7,205 nt of DNA from Pseudomonadota bacterium (GCA_015222915.1 JADFWE010000246.1:1-7205); one strand, 5' to 3'; shown: positions 1 to 6,564, numbered from the stretch's first letter. Numbers and translations: made by a program. The notes: generated from the letters alone by a model not told the origin.

Positions 1-261
1 GAAGCGCACGTCGATGTCAGTGATATCGAATCCGAGCACGGCAAGATCACCGTGTTCGCACCGCATAATGAGTACAATAAAGCCAAGCACGCGATTACAG
101 ATACTTTTCCTGGCATCGAGTTTGAGGTCGATGAGATTCAGTTCATGCCTAAGGCCAGTGCACCGATCAATGCTGATGATGTCGAGATGTTTGATAAATT
201 TCTCGATATGCTGAACGATCTGGACGATGTGCAGAACGTCTACCATAATGTCGAATTCTGA
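1..261 (+). CDS. YebC/PmpR-family transcriptional regulator or translation factor, C-terminal end (5' partial)
   Basis: The reading frame is open from the first base and ends at TGA 259-261, giving about 86 C-terminal residues. The start lies left of the window. The end of the protein, DLDDVQNVYHN followed by VEF, is the hallmark C-terminus of the YebC/PmpR/TACO1 family, and the preceding ITVFAPHNEY stretch also fits the family's third domain. Members of this family have been described as DNA-binding regulators and, more recently, as ribosome-associated factors that help translation of difficult sequences. Which role applies here cannot be read from this fragment. The details (PGIEFEVDEIQFMPK, the short tail) resemble the second, YeeN-like gammaproteobacterial paralogue more than the copy next to ruvCAB, and no ruvC follows here. 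That subtype call is from memory and is less certain than the family call. Confidence 0.88.
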   Translation, partial: EAHVDVSDIESEHGKITVFAPHNEYNKAKHAITDTFPGIEFEVDEIQFMPKASAPINADDVEMFDKFLDMLNDLDDVQNVYHNVEF

Positions 262-344
262 TATACCGAACAGCAGTTGCAGATGAAAGGCTATAAGTGC
301 TGGCGACCGTAGTTTACGTTCTTACTCTTTGAGCGATAGAAGCC

Positions 345-710
345 ATGCGATTTTCAATACTGTTCCTGTTGATGCTGCCGATCGCAGCTGAAGCTGATAC
401 AAAAATCTTTTCCTGTGAATATTCATCTTACAGTGATGAGAAGGGTCACCATAAAAACATCGATATAAAGAAGCAGGCTATCTTCGTCGATGAAGATGAT
501 GAGATAGCTTCCCTGATGGTTGACGGTGAGACGTATGACTATCAGCTCGTGATCTCTGGCGATCGGGTGATCTTCTATCAGGTGACGAATGATGGCAGTT
601 TTAACAGTATTACCATCGACAAAAATATGGACGTCGTCTATAGCCGAAATACTCTGCAGGACGGGCTTCTTGCACCTTCACAGTATTATGGGAAGTGTTC
701 AGCAAAGTGA
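345..710 (+). CDS. Small predicted secreted (periplasmic) protein of unknown function
   Basis: This is a 121-aa protein that I do not recognise. The N-terminus is a short signal peptide: M-R, then a hydrophobic core at about residues 4-15, then A-E-A with a likely signal peptidase I cut after Ala17. The mature part is about 104 residues, acidic and beta-strand-like, with alternating hydrophobic and polar residues. It has exactly two cysteines, Cys24 near the new N-terminus and Cys118 near the C-terminus, which could form one disulfide joining the two ends. There is no lipobox cysteine at the cut site, so a soluble periplasmic or exported protein is more likely than a lipoprotein. The ATG at 345 is chosen because the signal peptide begins there; only a weak purine-rich stretch (GATAGAAG) lies directly upstream. 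It starts 83 bases after the YebC-type gene and ends 10 bases from the convergent cupin gene. Confidence 0.75.
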   Translation: MRFSILFLLMLPIAAEADTKIFSCEYSSYSDEKGHHKNIDIKKQAIFVDEDDEIASLMVDGETYDYQLVISGDRVIFYQVTNDGSFNSITIDKNMDVVYSRNTLQDGLLAPSQYYGKCSAK

Positions 711-720
711 CTGCCTCGTG

Positions 721-1083
721 TCACAGGCTGCTGTAAGCTTTTTTTGTAAACCGCGGTGTACAAAGGGCTAAAAAGATCAGGTCAGTACTGCCTGTATTGC
801 GGATCCTTTGGCGCTCACCGGGCGGGATGATTATGCTATCACCGGCGCTAACACTCTGCGGTTCAAGATCGCCCACTTCCACGATTCCGCTGCCTTCGAG
901 TATTACGTAACGTTCTGTTACACCCTGCAGGTAATGCCATTGAGTCGTTTTTCCAGGTTCTACACGTGCTCTTGCGATAGAAAGATCTGCGTCATCGGCA
1001 TCGTTTGATAACTCCGTGATAAAACAGCCTTCATCGAAGTAATATTCCGTGTCCGAGTCGAGTTTTTTTATACAGGGTTTCAT
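721..1083 (-). CDS. Small single-domain cupin protein
   Basis: This 120-aa protein is almost entirely one cupin_2 beta-barrel domain. Cupin motif 1 runs from Gly44 to Gly64: Gly44, five residues, His50, then Glu57 and Gly64, with the second histidine of the usual HxH replaced by Leu52. Motif 2 runs from Gly81 to Asn96 and includes Pro87-Pro88-Gly89; the usual metal-binding histidine is Gln92. Two of the four classical metal ligands (His50, Glu57) are therefore present and two are changed. The protein may bind metal differently or act as a sugar- or small-molecule-binding or isomerase-like cupin. The substrate cannot be predicted. It starts 40 bases after the stop of the transporter on the same strand, so co-transcription is plausible. 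The ATG at 1083 has a GGAAG about 15 bases upstream, too far for a strong ribosome site. Confidence 0.87.
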   Translation of the reverse strand: MKPCIKKLDSDTEYYFDEGCFITELSNDADDADLSIARARVEPGKTTQWHYLQGVTERYVILEGSGIVEVGDLEPQSVSAGDSIIIPPGERQRIRNTGSTDLIFLALCTPRFTKKAYSSL

Positions 1084-1123
1084 GGTATCTATTCAGCACT
1101 TCCAGGTCTTAAGCGTTCGTTTT

Positions 1124-2542
1124 TCATACCAGTATCAGGTAACACAGTACGGAGATAATGATGGCACCGGTTACATTTAATACAAAACCTTCTTTAGCCA
1201 TGATCCTGGTGGTAAAAAAACCACTGCCATAGACGATGCTGTTTGGCGGCGTTGCTATCGGCATCATAAACGCACAACTGGCGCTTATGGTTGCCGGTAC
1301 CATCAATATGGTTGGTTCGATGCCGGAACCCATCGCAGTGGCGGCAAGAACCGGCATCAGTAAGACTGTGCTCGCAGTATTACTGGTGGTCTCGGTGAGA
1401 AAGGTAACGCTGATACAGATAGTAAATATCATCAGCCAGACCGGTAGGCTGGACAGGCCCGACAGGTTCTGTGCCAGCGTTTCGCTTAATCCGGAAACAC
1501 CGAAAGCTTTGGCCAGACAGATTCCGCCGCCGAACAATAGCAGGATGCCCCACGGGATAGTGCTTGCAGATTTCCAGTCGAGCAGGGCTTCGCCCCTGCC
1601 AGGATCTTTAGCGGCAGCATTTTGTGAGCCGTCACCGGCAGGAATGATAAACATGAGGACCACCGCGATCAGTGCCACCGATGCATCATTGGCATCGGGT
1701 AACCCCAGCCAGCTGCTCCAGCCACCAAAAGGTCCTTTGCGGCTCATCCATGCGAGTGCGGTAAGTGCAAAGACTAGCATTACACGTTTTTCTATCGTGC
1801 TCCAGCAACCGACATCGGGCATCTTGAAACACCCCCTGTAAGTGAGCTTTCTTGTCAGCCAGAACCAGCTTGCCGGTATCATGAAGATGACCACGGGTAT
1901 GCCCCAGCTCATCCATTCGATGAAACCGATATTCTGTTGGAACTGCTGTTCATATACCTGCATGAAGACCAGGTTTGGAGGTGTGCCTATCGGTGTACCG
2001 ATGCCGCCGATACTTGCAGCAAAAGCGATACCCAGCATCAGTGGTGTGGTCAGCTGGCGGTCCTCTGCCTGGCTGGCGACGGCCATAGCAACCGGCAGTA
2101 ACATCAGCGCTGTAGCGGTATTGGATATCCACATACTTAACACGGCAGCGGTGACCATGAAGCCGAGCACCAGGCTTTTACTGCTGCTGTTGCCGAAGAG
2201 ATTGACCATGAACAATGCCAGCCTGAGGTGGGCGCCGCTACGCTCCATCGCTTTGGACAAGATGAAGCCTCCCAGTAATAACAGTACCAGCGGGCTGCCA
2301 TAAGACATACCTATCTGGTCTTTGCTGAGTACGCCACTGATCTGGAAGATAGCAAGTGGCAACAGTGATGTGACCGGGATCGGGACAGGTTCAAATATCC
2401 ACCAGATGACGCAGAGGACTGTGACAGCAGCCGTGATCGCCAGTGCCGTATTCGTCTCAGCGACTGGACTGTTGATTGCTGCAAAGTACACCAACAATGC
2501 TGAGACTGGGCCGAGTAGCAGAGTGAGGTTTTTCGTGTTCAA
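1124..2542 (-). CDS. DASS/SLC13-family sodium-coupled dicarboxylate (anion) symporter
   Basis: This 472-aa inner-membrane protein has many hydrophobic helices and the normal length for divalent anion:Na+ symporters (INDY/SdcS/VcINDY type). The two family SNT motifs are present at residues 140-142 and 387-389. Each is associated with a proline-rich hairpin: GTPIGTPPN at 182-190 and the family signature region around MPIATPPNSIVYGSG at 427-441. These elements form the sodium and carboxylate sites in characterised relatives. Likely substrates are succinate, malate, fumarate or a related di- or tricarboxylate; sulfate or other anions cannot be excluded. The start is TTG at 2542. The frame has an in-frame stop at 2569-2567 upstream and no ATG or GTG between, so TTG is the first possible start, and it gives a short N-terminus before helix 1. 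No clear Shine-Dalgarno is visible. The gene is divergent from maeB and lies upstream of the cupin. Confidence 0.93.
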   Translation of the reverse strand: MNTKNLTLLLGPVSALLVYFAAINSPVAETNTALAITAAVTVLCVIWWIFEPVPIPVTSLLPLAIFQISGVLSKDQIGMSYGSPLVLLLLGGFILSKAMERSGAHLRLALFMVNLFGNSSSKSLVLGFMVTAAVLSMWISNTATALMLLPVAMAVASQAEDRQLTTPLMLGIAFAASIGGIGTPIGTPPNLVFMQVYEQQFQQNIGFIEWMSWGIPVVIFMIPASWFWLTRKLTYRGCFKMPDVGCWSTIEKRVMLVFALTALAWMSRKGPFGGWSSWLGLPDANDASVALIAVVLMFIIPAGDGSQNAAAKDPGRGEALLDWKSASTIPWGILLLFGGGICLAKAFGVSGLSETLAQNLSGLSSLPVWLMIFTICISVTFLTETTSNTASTVLLMPVLAATAMGSGIEPTILMVPATISASCAFMMPIATPPNSIVYGSGFFTTRIMAKEGFVLNVTGAIIISVLCYLILV

Positions 2543-2704
2543 GGTCGTTTGAAGCCGTTGTAAATTTTAAGTCGTAGGTTTTAGGTTACATGATTATTCC
2601 ATTAATTTATAACTTAAAACCTGTAACTTATTTCCAGTTTATGAACCAACCAGGTCAGGTTTCGTCTATATCTTGAACATAAATCTTAAAAACATGGCGG
2701 CTCC
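2543..2704. other. Divergent intergenic region between the transporter and maeB
   Basis: These 162 bases separate the two divergent starts, so they must hold the promoter of each gene unless one is read from further away. They are A/T-rich and about a third is occupied by the imperfect palindrome at 2568-2630. I could not pick -35/-10 boxes with confidence on either strand. A shared regulator site is possible but no known operator is recognisable. Confidence 0.6.
2568..2630. repeat. Imperfect A/T-rich inverted repeat (22-base arms, 19-base loop)
   Basis: The left arm 2568-2589 and right arm 2609-2630 match as reverse complements at 17 of 22 positions. All five differences are transitions, and three of them would be G-U pairs in RNA, so 20 of 22 positions could pair in a transcript reading the + strand. 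The core is GGTTTTA against TAAAACC. The right arm (2611-2630) is 17/20 identical to 5061-5080 after maeB, which points to a dispersed repeat family and not to a site unique to this promoter region. There is no T-run straight after the stem, so it does not look like an intrinsic terminator. Confidence 0.7.
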
Positions 2705-5005
2705 ATGACTGACGGAAAAAAGAAAAAACCGGCTGATGCTTGCGGGCAGGATTTTACACGCAGTGCGCTGGACTACCATCAATTTCCGGTTCCGGGCAAA
2801 TTAAGAATAACGGCGACTAAACCATTGGTCACGCAGTACGATCTGTCACTGGCGTATTCTCCCGGCGTGGCTTCTGCCTGTACCGCCATCGAAAAAGACC
2901 CTGATAAAGCTGCTGATTACACCATCCGGTCAAACCTGGTCGGGGTTATCACTAATGGCAGTGCGGTGCTGGGTCTGGGTAACATCGGGCCCCTGGCATC
3001 AAAGCCGGTGATGGAAGGTAAAGCGGTTCTGTTCAAACGTTTCTCTGATATCGATGTGTTTGATATAGAGATCGATCAACCCGATATCGATAAGTTTGTC
3101 GATGCTGTTGCTGCGCTGGAGCCGACCTTTGGTGGCATCAATCTGGAGGACATCAAGGCACCGGAATGTTTCGAGATCGAACAGCGTTTGCGGTCACGCA
3201 TGAATATTCCCGTATTCCATGATGATCAGCACGGTACGGCGATCATCGTCACAGCCGCCATCGTCAGTGCCCTTAAAGTGGTCGGCAAAGAATTGAAAGA
3301 CATCCGGCTGGTCACTTCGGGTGCTGGCGCTGCGGCTCTGGCCTGTCTGAACCAGTTAGTCAGTGCCGGCCTGCAGCGTGAGAACATCATCCTTACCGAT
3401 ATCCATGGTGTGGTATATAGAGGCCGTGAGCAGGATATGGATCAGTGGAAGTCTGTCTATGCTTCAGACACAAAAGCACGTAGTCTGCACGAAGCGTTAG
3501 ATGGCGCTGATATTTTTCTCGGCCTGTCTGCGCCTGACGTTCTAAAACCACAGATGCTGGAAAAGATGACGGAAGACCCCGTCATTCTCGCGCTGGCGAA
3601 TCCTGTACCTGAGATACTGCCCGAACTGGCCAGGCAGGCACGGCCTGACGCCATCATCTGTACCGGCCGGTCTGATTATCCAAACCAGGTTAACAATGTT
3701 CTGTGTTTTCCTTTCATCTTCCGCGGAGCCCTCGACGTCGGCGCGACCACGATAAATGAAGAGATGAAACTTGCCTGTGTGCATGCCCTGTCTAACCTGG
3801 TGCAGCGTGAGGTTTCTGACGCGGTGATGCAGGCTTACGGGGGGAAGCCGGACAAGTTCGGTGCTGAATACCTTATCCCCAAACCGTTTGATCCCAGGCT
3901 TGTGGTCGAACTGTCGATGGCAGTAGCAAAGGCGGCGATGGACAGTGGCGTTGCCACACGCCCGATAAAAAACTTCTACGACTACCGTGAAAAACTACAG
4001 GATTTTGTCTATCGTTCAGGCAGTTTTATGCGACCGACTATGGAACGGGCTAGAGGCAGCAATAAAAAACTGGTGTATGCCGAAGGCGAAGAACTGCGTG
4101 TTTTACAGGCCGTACAGCAGGTGGTCGATAATGAGATCGCGCGGCCTGTCCTGATCGGCAATCACGATATTATCGAAGCCAATATCGACAAACTTGGTCT
4201 ACGTATCAAAGAAGGTTTCGATGTCGATATCGTAGACCCCCAACATAATCCATCATTCAGTGACTACGCCATGTTCTATCATGAATTGATGGGACGTAAA
4301 GGCGTGACGCCCGGCGGCGCTCAGCATATCGTGCGTAACCGTAACACAGTGCTGGCAGCCCTTATGGTGAAACGGGGTGATGCCGATGCGATGCTGGCAG
4401 GAGTGGTTGGCGGTTTTACCCGCAGTCTGAATAGCGTAATCGATATCATCGGTATGGCGGACGGTATCGTGCAGGCATCGACGATCGTCGCACATCTGTT
4501 ACCGAAACAGACTGTATTCATCTGCGATGCCCACGTGACAAAAAATCCCAGCGCCGAAGAGATCGTGGAGATCACCCGGCTGGCGGCTGAAGAGATCCGT
4601 TCTTTCGGGATCGAACCGAAGATTGCACTGGTCTCACATTCCAACTTCGGTGCTTCCGCTGATGCTTCGGCTATAAAGATGCGAAAGGCGCTGGCGATAT
4701 TGCATGAGACCGTACCGGAGCTAGAAGTGGAAGGTGAGATGCATGCCGATGCTGCGCTAAACGAGGAGATAAGAAACCGTTTATACCCGAATTCTAAACT
4801 AAAAGGCATCGCCAACCTGCTGGTGATGCCGAATGCCGATGCCGCGAATATCGCCGTCACCATGCTAAAAGTGCTGGGTGGCGGCGTTACCGTCGGGCCG
4901 ATACTGATGGGTATGTCCAGGTCGGCGCATGTCGTGGCGCAGGCGATAACGGTACGTAACCTGGTGAATATGAGCGCGGTGGCGGTCGAGCATGCGATGC
5001 GGTGA
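2705..5005 (+). CDS. maeB: NADP-dependent malic enzyme with C-terminal phosphotransacetylase-like domain
   Basis: This 766-aa cytosolic enzyme matches the two-domain MaeB layout (E. coli MaeB is about 760 aa). It converts L-malate and NADP+ to pyruvate, CO2 and NADPH. Malic enzyme domain, about residues 18-430: catalytic Tyr51 in [10 protein letters not shown], catalytic Lys106 in EGKAVLFK, metal ligands Glu148-Asp149 in NLEDI and Asp174 in FHDDQHGTA, the dinucleotide loop GAGAAA from Gly206, ALANP at 296-300, and the [17 protein letters not shown] block from 321. From about residue 435 to the end is a PTA/PTB domain. In E. coli MaeB this domain is reported to be regulatory and not an active phosphotransacetylase. 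NADP preference is inferred from the MaeB architecture and not from a single residue. The ATG at 2705 fits the family N-terminus, but no good Shine-Dalgarno is visible. No truncation or frameshift is seen. It is divergent from the dicarboxylate transporter, fitting a malate-use role. Confidence 0.96.
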   Translation: MTDGKKKKPADACGQDFTRSALDYHQFPVPGKLRITATKPLVTQYDLSLAYSPGVASACTAIEKDPDKAADYTIRSNLVGVITNGSAVLGLGNIGPLASKPVMEGKAVLFKRFSDIDVFDIEIDQPDIDKFVDAVAALEPTFGGINLEDIKAPECFEIEQRLRSRMNIPVFHDDQHGTAIIVTAAIVSALKVVGKELKDIRLVTSGAGAAALACLNQLVSAGLQRENIILTDIHGVVYRGREQDMDQWKSVYASDTKARSLHEALDGADIFLGLSAPDVLKPQMLEKMTEDPVILALANPVPEILPELARQARPDAIICTGRSDYPNQVNNVLCFPFIFRGALDVGATTINEEMKLACVHALSNLVQREVSDAVMQAYGGKPDKFGAEYLIPKPFDPRLVVELSMAVAKAAMDSGVATRPIKNFYDYREKLQDFVYRSGSFMRPTMERARGSNKKLVYAEGEELRVLQAVQQVVDNEIARPVLIGNHDIIEANIDKLGLRIKEGFDVDIVDPQHNPSFSDYAMFYHELMGRKGVTPGGAQHIVRNRNTVLAALMVKRGDADAMLAGVVGGFTRSLNSVIDIIGMADGIVQASTIVAHLLPKQTVFICDAHVTKNPSAEEIVEITRLAAEEIRSFGIEPKIALVSHSNFGASADASAIKMRKALAILHETVPELEVEGEMHADAALNEEIRNRLYPNSKLKGIANLLVMPNADAANIAVTMLKVLGGGVTVGPILMGMSRSAHVVAQAITVRNLVNMSAVAVEHAMR

Positions 5006-5018
5006 TGAAACGGCGGTT

Positions 5019-5080
5019 TAAGTTTTATGTTGTATGTGGTGATTTCAGGTTTTTACTTACAACTTAAAACATAAAACTTA
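5019..5080. repeat. Imperfect A/T-rich inverted repeat after maeB
   Basis: The left arm TAAGTTTTATGTTGTA (5019-5034) is matched in reverse complement by 5058-5080, except that the right arm carries seven extra bases (TTAAAAC) between TACAAC and ATAAAACTTA. The extra unit repeats part of the arm, as if by slippage. Pairing can extend outward with one bulge (GTTTAAG against CTTAGAAC). It belongs to the same sequence family as the palindrome at 2568-2630. It lies between maeB and ylqF, 13 bases after the maeB stop. It could act as a 3'-end structure of the maeB transcript, but there is no U-tract after it. Confidence 0.7.
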
Positions 5081-5141
5081 GAACTCACTCTCACCGATTT
5101 AAGATAAACTTCGATCTTTATATTACGTATACGAAAACATT

Positions 5142-6014
5142 ATGGCAGTGCAATGGTACCCGGGGCATATGAACAAGGCCCGCCGCATCATCAAGGAGAC
5201 GATGTCCGACGTTGATCTGGTGATCGAAGTCATGGACGCGCGTATCCCTGCCAGCAGCGAAAATCCGATGGTGGCCGAGCTTCGCCAGCATCGACCCTGT
5301 ATCAAAATCTTGAACAAGAGTGATCTGGCTGACCCTGCGATCACAGAGAAGTGGCTGGAGTATTTTGACAGGCAACAGGGAGTCAAAGCACAGGCATTGT
5401 CGGTGCTCGATAAATCACGGACCAGAAACCTGCCGAACCTCTGCCGTAAGCTGCTGCCTGATCGTGGTACTGCAGTCAAAAACATCCGGGTCATGATCAT
5501 GGGTATCCCCAACGTTGGGAAATCCACATTGATCAATACCCTGGCGGGTAAGACGATGGCGAAAGTGGGTGATGAACCGGCGGTAACAAAAGTGGTTTCC
5601 TCGGCACAGCACAGGATAACTCTCGATGGCAATATCGTGCTTTCTGACACGCCTGGAATCCTGTGGCCGAAGATCGAAAATGAGAACAGCAGCTACCGTC
5701 TGGCGATTACCGGTGCTATAAAAAATACCGCATTTGATTTCGAAGACATCGCCTGGTTTGCCGCCGATTATCTGATCGATGCCTACGGTGAACGAGTGGT
5801 CGAACGTTACAAGTTAAAGCAGTGCCCGGAATCCGGTTTTAAACTGCTCGAAGAGATAGCGCGTAAACGCGGTTTCTTACGTGCCGGCGGTATCGCCGAT
5901 ACACAGCGTGCCTCCGAGGTTTTGATCCACGAGATCCGTAACGGTACCCTGGGCGCTCTGAGTTTTGAAACGCCTGAGATGATAGCGAAAGAAATGGTCG
6001 ATATAGATACTTAA
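5142..6014 (+). CDS. ylqF: YlqF/RbgA-type circularly permuted ribosome-assembly GTPase
   Basis: This 290-aa cytosolic GTPase starts MAVQWYPGHMNKARR, the characteristic YlqF/RbgA opening. The GTPase motifs are in permuted order: G4 NKSD at 58-61, then G1 GIPNVGKS at 121-128, a likely G2 threonine at about 149 (PAVTK), and G3 DTPG at 169-172. This order defines the YlqF/YawG group. The C-terminal part (about 205-290) is helical and matches the family's RNA-binding tail. In Bacillus, RbgA promotes a late step of 50S subunit assembly; the same role is inferred here. Length is normal and the ATG at 5142 is fixed by the conserved N-terminus, although the upstream ribosome site is weak. It lies 136 bases after maeB, separated by a repeat, so it probably has its own promoter, which I cannot place confidently. 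Confidence 0.95.
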   Translation: MAVQWYPGHMNKARRIIKETMSDVDLVIEVMDARIPASSENPMVAELRQHRPCIKILNKSDLADPAITEKWLEYFDRQQGVKAQALSVLDKSRTRNLPNLCRKLLPDRGTAVKNIRVMIMGIPNVGKSTLINTLAGKTMAKVGDEPAVTKVVSSAQHRITLDGNIVLSDTPGILWPKIENENSSYRLAITGAIKNTAFDFEDIAWFAADYLIDAYGERVVERYKLKQCPESGFKLLEEIARKRGFLRAGGIADTQRASEVLIHEIRNGTLGALSFETPEMIAKEMVDIDT

Positions 6015-6017
6015 GAG

Positions 6018-6033
6018 AAGTTAAAAGCTGTAA
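6018..6033. repeat. Possible solo arm of the AACTTAAAAC repeat family
   Basis: The 16 bases AAGTTAAAAGCTGTAA match 2611-2626 (AACTTAAAACCTGTAA) at 14 of 16 positions. It sits four bases after the ylqF stop codon. Because the sequence is short and A/T-rich, chance similarity is possible. Confidence 0.3.
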
Positions 6034-6043
6034 AAAATATTGC

Positions 6044-6081
6044 TCTCGCAAAGACGCAGAGAACGCAAAGTAAAAGCCTTT
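6044..6081 (+). repeat. Left terminal inverted repeat (CGCAAAG/CGCAGAG units)
   Basis: It begins TCTCGCAAAGACGCAGAG and ends in AAAAGCCTTT. It pairs with 6284-6320 as described for the whole element. Three near-repeats of an 8-9 base unit lie inside the arm. Confidence 0.85.
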
Positions 6082-6119
6082 AATTATTTGTTGTTATCTT
6101 GACCGAAGCGCAGTGGATC

Positions 6120-6135
6120 GCTACATGGATGTAGC
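6120..6135. repeat. Short perfect hairpin GCTACAT-GG-ATGTAGC
   Basis: A perfect 7-base inverted repeat with a two-base centre (effectively six pairs and a four-base loop). It is followed by GAGCAATGCAGGAGCAATTG, which repeats the word GAGCAAT. The CATGGATG core resembles short intergenic repeats that I recall from other gammaproteobacteria. No regulatory role is evident. Confidence 0.55.
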
Positions 6136-6204
6136 TTAGTAGAGCAATGCAGGAGCAATTGCCGAAGGATCTTAAACTCTCTAATCTAGCCGTCAAAGCA
6201 AGGC

Positions 6205-6232
6205 GTAGGTCGGGCATTGTCCGACAGGCTAC
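6205..6232. repeat. Hairpin of the GTCGGGC-ATT-GTCCGAC type
   Basis: A seven-pair stem (one G-U) closes a three-base ATT loop at 6209-6225. It can be extended by GTAG (6205-6208) with CTAC (6229-6232) across a three-base AGG bulge. The GTAGGTCGGGC...CCGACA form resembles widespread short intergenic repeats of gammaproteobacteria. Confidence 0.6.
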
Positions 6233-6253
6233 CGTTAATAAAGAGACCGTGAA

Positions 6254-6270
6254 GGTGGGCAGTGCTCACC
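6254..6270. repeat. Hairpin GGTGGGC-AGT-GCTCACC
   Basis: A seven-pair stem with one G-U pair and a three-base AGT loop, the same geometry as the hairpin at 6209-6225 but with a different sequence. No T-run follows it on either strand, so it is not a normal intrinsic terminator. Confidence 0.55.
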
Positions 6271-6283
6271 CTGTAAAAACTAA

Positions 6284-6320
6284 AAAGCTTTTCCTTTGCG
6301 TTCTCTGCGGCTTTGCGAGA
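6284..6320 (-). repeat. Right terminal inverted repeat (CGCAAAG/CGCAGAG units)
   Basis: This is the reverse-complement partner of 6044-6081 with two substitutions and one missing base. It ends 22 bases before the stop codon of the convergent 73-aa gene. Confidence 0.85.
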
Positions 6321-6342
6321 AATTTTGTTTTTTTAATGCTCG

Positions 6343-6564
6343 TTAGCTGTCATCTTCATCGGCTTCGTCATAAACCGACATAATCAGTGTCAGTTCTTTG
6401 ATAATCAGGCTTACTTCTGTCTGATTGAAATCAGATAGTACGTGAATTTCTTTACCCTTTTCCGCATCATCGATCAGCTGATTAACCTGTGTGCAACCCA
6501 GGCCGCAAAGTTCTTCGATCTGTGATGCTATTCTTTTGTCGGAGGTCATCAGGCGGGTGATCAA
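6343..6564 (-). CDS. Small acidic protein of unknown function, overlapping the zapE stop
   Basis: The 73-aa frame reads from TTG at 6564-6562 to TAA at 6345-6343. I do not recognise the family. It looks helical throughout: residues 7-35 (with Cys20-Gly-Leu-Gly-Cys24), a short strand-like IHVLSD at 40-45, then a helix at 48-65 and a very acidic tail (DEADEDDS). There is no signal peptide or membrane segment, so it is probably cytosolic. The TTG start shares bases with the zapE TGA (TTGA overlap), which would suggest translational coupling. The alternative start is ATG at 6549, giving 68 aa and lying 12 bases past the zapE stop. Neither has a clear Shine-Dalgarno. The even amphipathic pattern and co-orientation with zapE argue for a real gene, but only modestly. 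Confidence 0.62.
   Translation of the reverse strand: MITRLMTSDKRIASQIEELCGLGCTQVNQLIDDAEKGKEIHVLSDFNQTEVSLIIKELTLIMSVYDEADEDDS

Larger units (their letters stand above)
6044..6320. mobile_element. Candidate non-autonomous element with 37-38 base terminal inverted repeats
   Basis: The left end 6044-6081 and right end 6284-6320 are reverse complements at 35 of 38 aligned positions, with two mismatches and one gap. Each arm contains tandem units of the form CGCAAAGA / CGCAGAGAA / CGCAAAG. The 202 bases between carry three short hairpins and no coding sequence, so the unit resembles a MITE-like or composite intergenic repeat. The flanks AATATTGC (left) and AATTTTGT (right) agree at 6 of 8 positions, at best a decayed target duplication. 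Similar CGCAAAG/CGCAGAG repeats are, from memory, common between genes in many bacterial genomes. Whether this copy was mobile is inference. Confidence 0.55.
6015..6342. other. Repeat-filled non-coding region between ylqF and the 73-aa gene
   Basis: These 328 bases separate two convergent transcription units and hold no gene I can support. In order they contain a possible solo arm of the A/T-rich repeat (6018-6033), the left terminal inverted repeat (6044-6081), hairpins at 6120-6135, 6205-6232 and 6254-6270, and the right terminal inverted repeat (6284-6320). A T-rich stretch (6322-6334) follows. The short open frame across it reads through repeats and is not credible as a protein. Confidence 0.75.

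Noticed and set aside
713..745. A Rho-independent terminator between the secreted-protein gene and the cupin
   Set aside because: The only stem is GCCT/AGGC (four pairs) and the T-run (739-745) begins ten bases after it, inside the cupin coding sequence. The T-run is explained by the cupin's lysine codons.
1236..1841. A 201-codon plus-strand frame antisense to the transporter
   Set aside because: It is a shadow of the membrane protein gene. The minus-strand frame has clear family motifs throughout and this one has none.
2590..2704. Sigma-70 -35/-10 boxes or a riboswitch upstream of maeB
   Set aside because: The region is A/T-rich enough to give several poor matches and none has good spacing. 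No recognised riboswitch core or conserved multi-stem layout is seen.
4321..4863. A 180-codon minus-strand frame antisense to maeB
   Set aside because: It lies entirely within the conserved phosphotransacetylase-like part of maeB. Its serine- and alanine-rich low-information sequence is typical of an antisense shadow.
5123..5650. A 175-codon minus-strand frame antisense to ylqF
   Set aside because: It is fully explained by the ylqF coding sequence on the other strand and has no recognisable motif.
6147..6383. A 78-codon plus-strand frame as a small protein
   Set aside because: It runs through two hairpins and the right terminal inverted repeat and then into the antisense of the 73-aa gene. 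Its sequence is explained by repeats, with no protein-like pattern.
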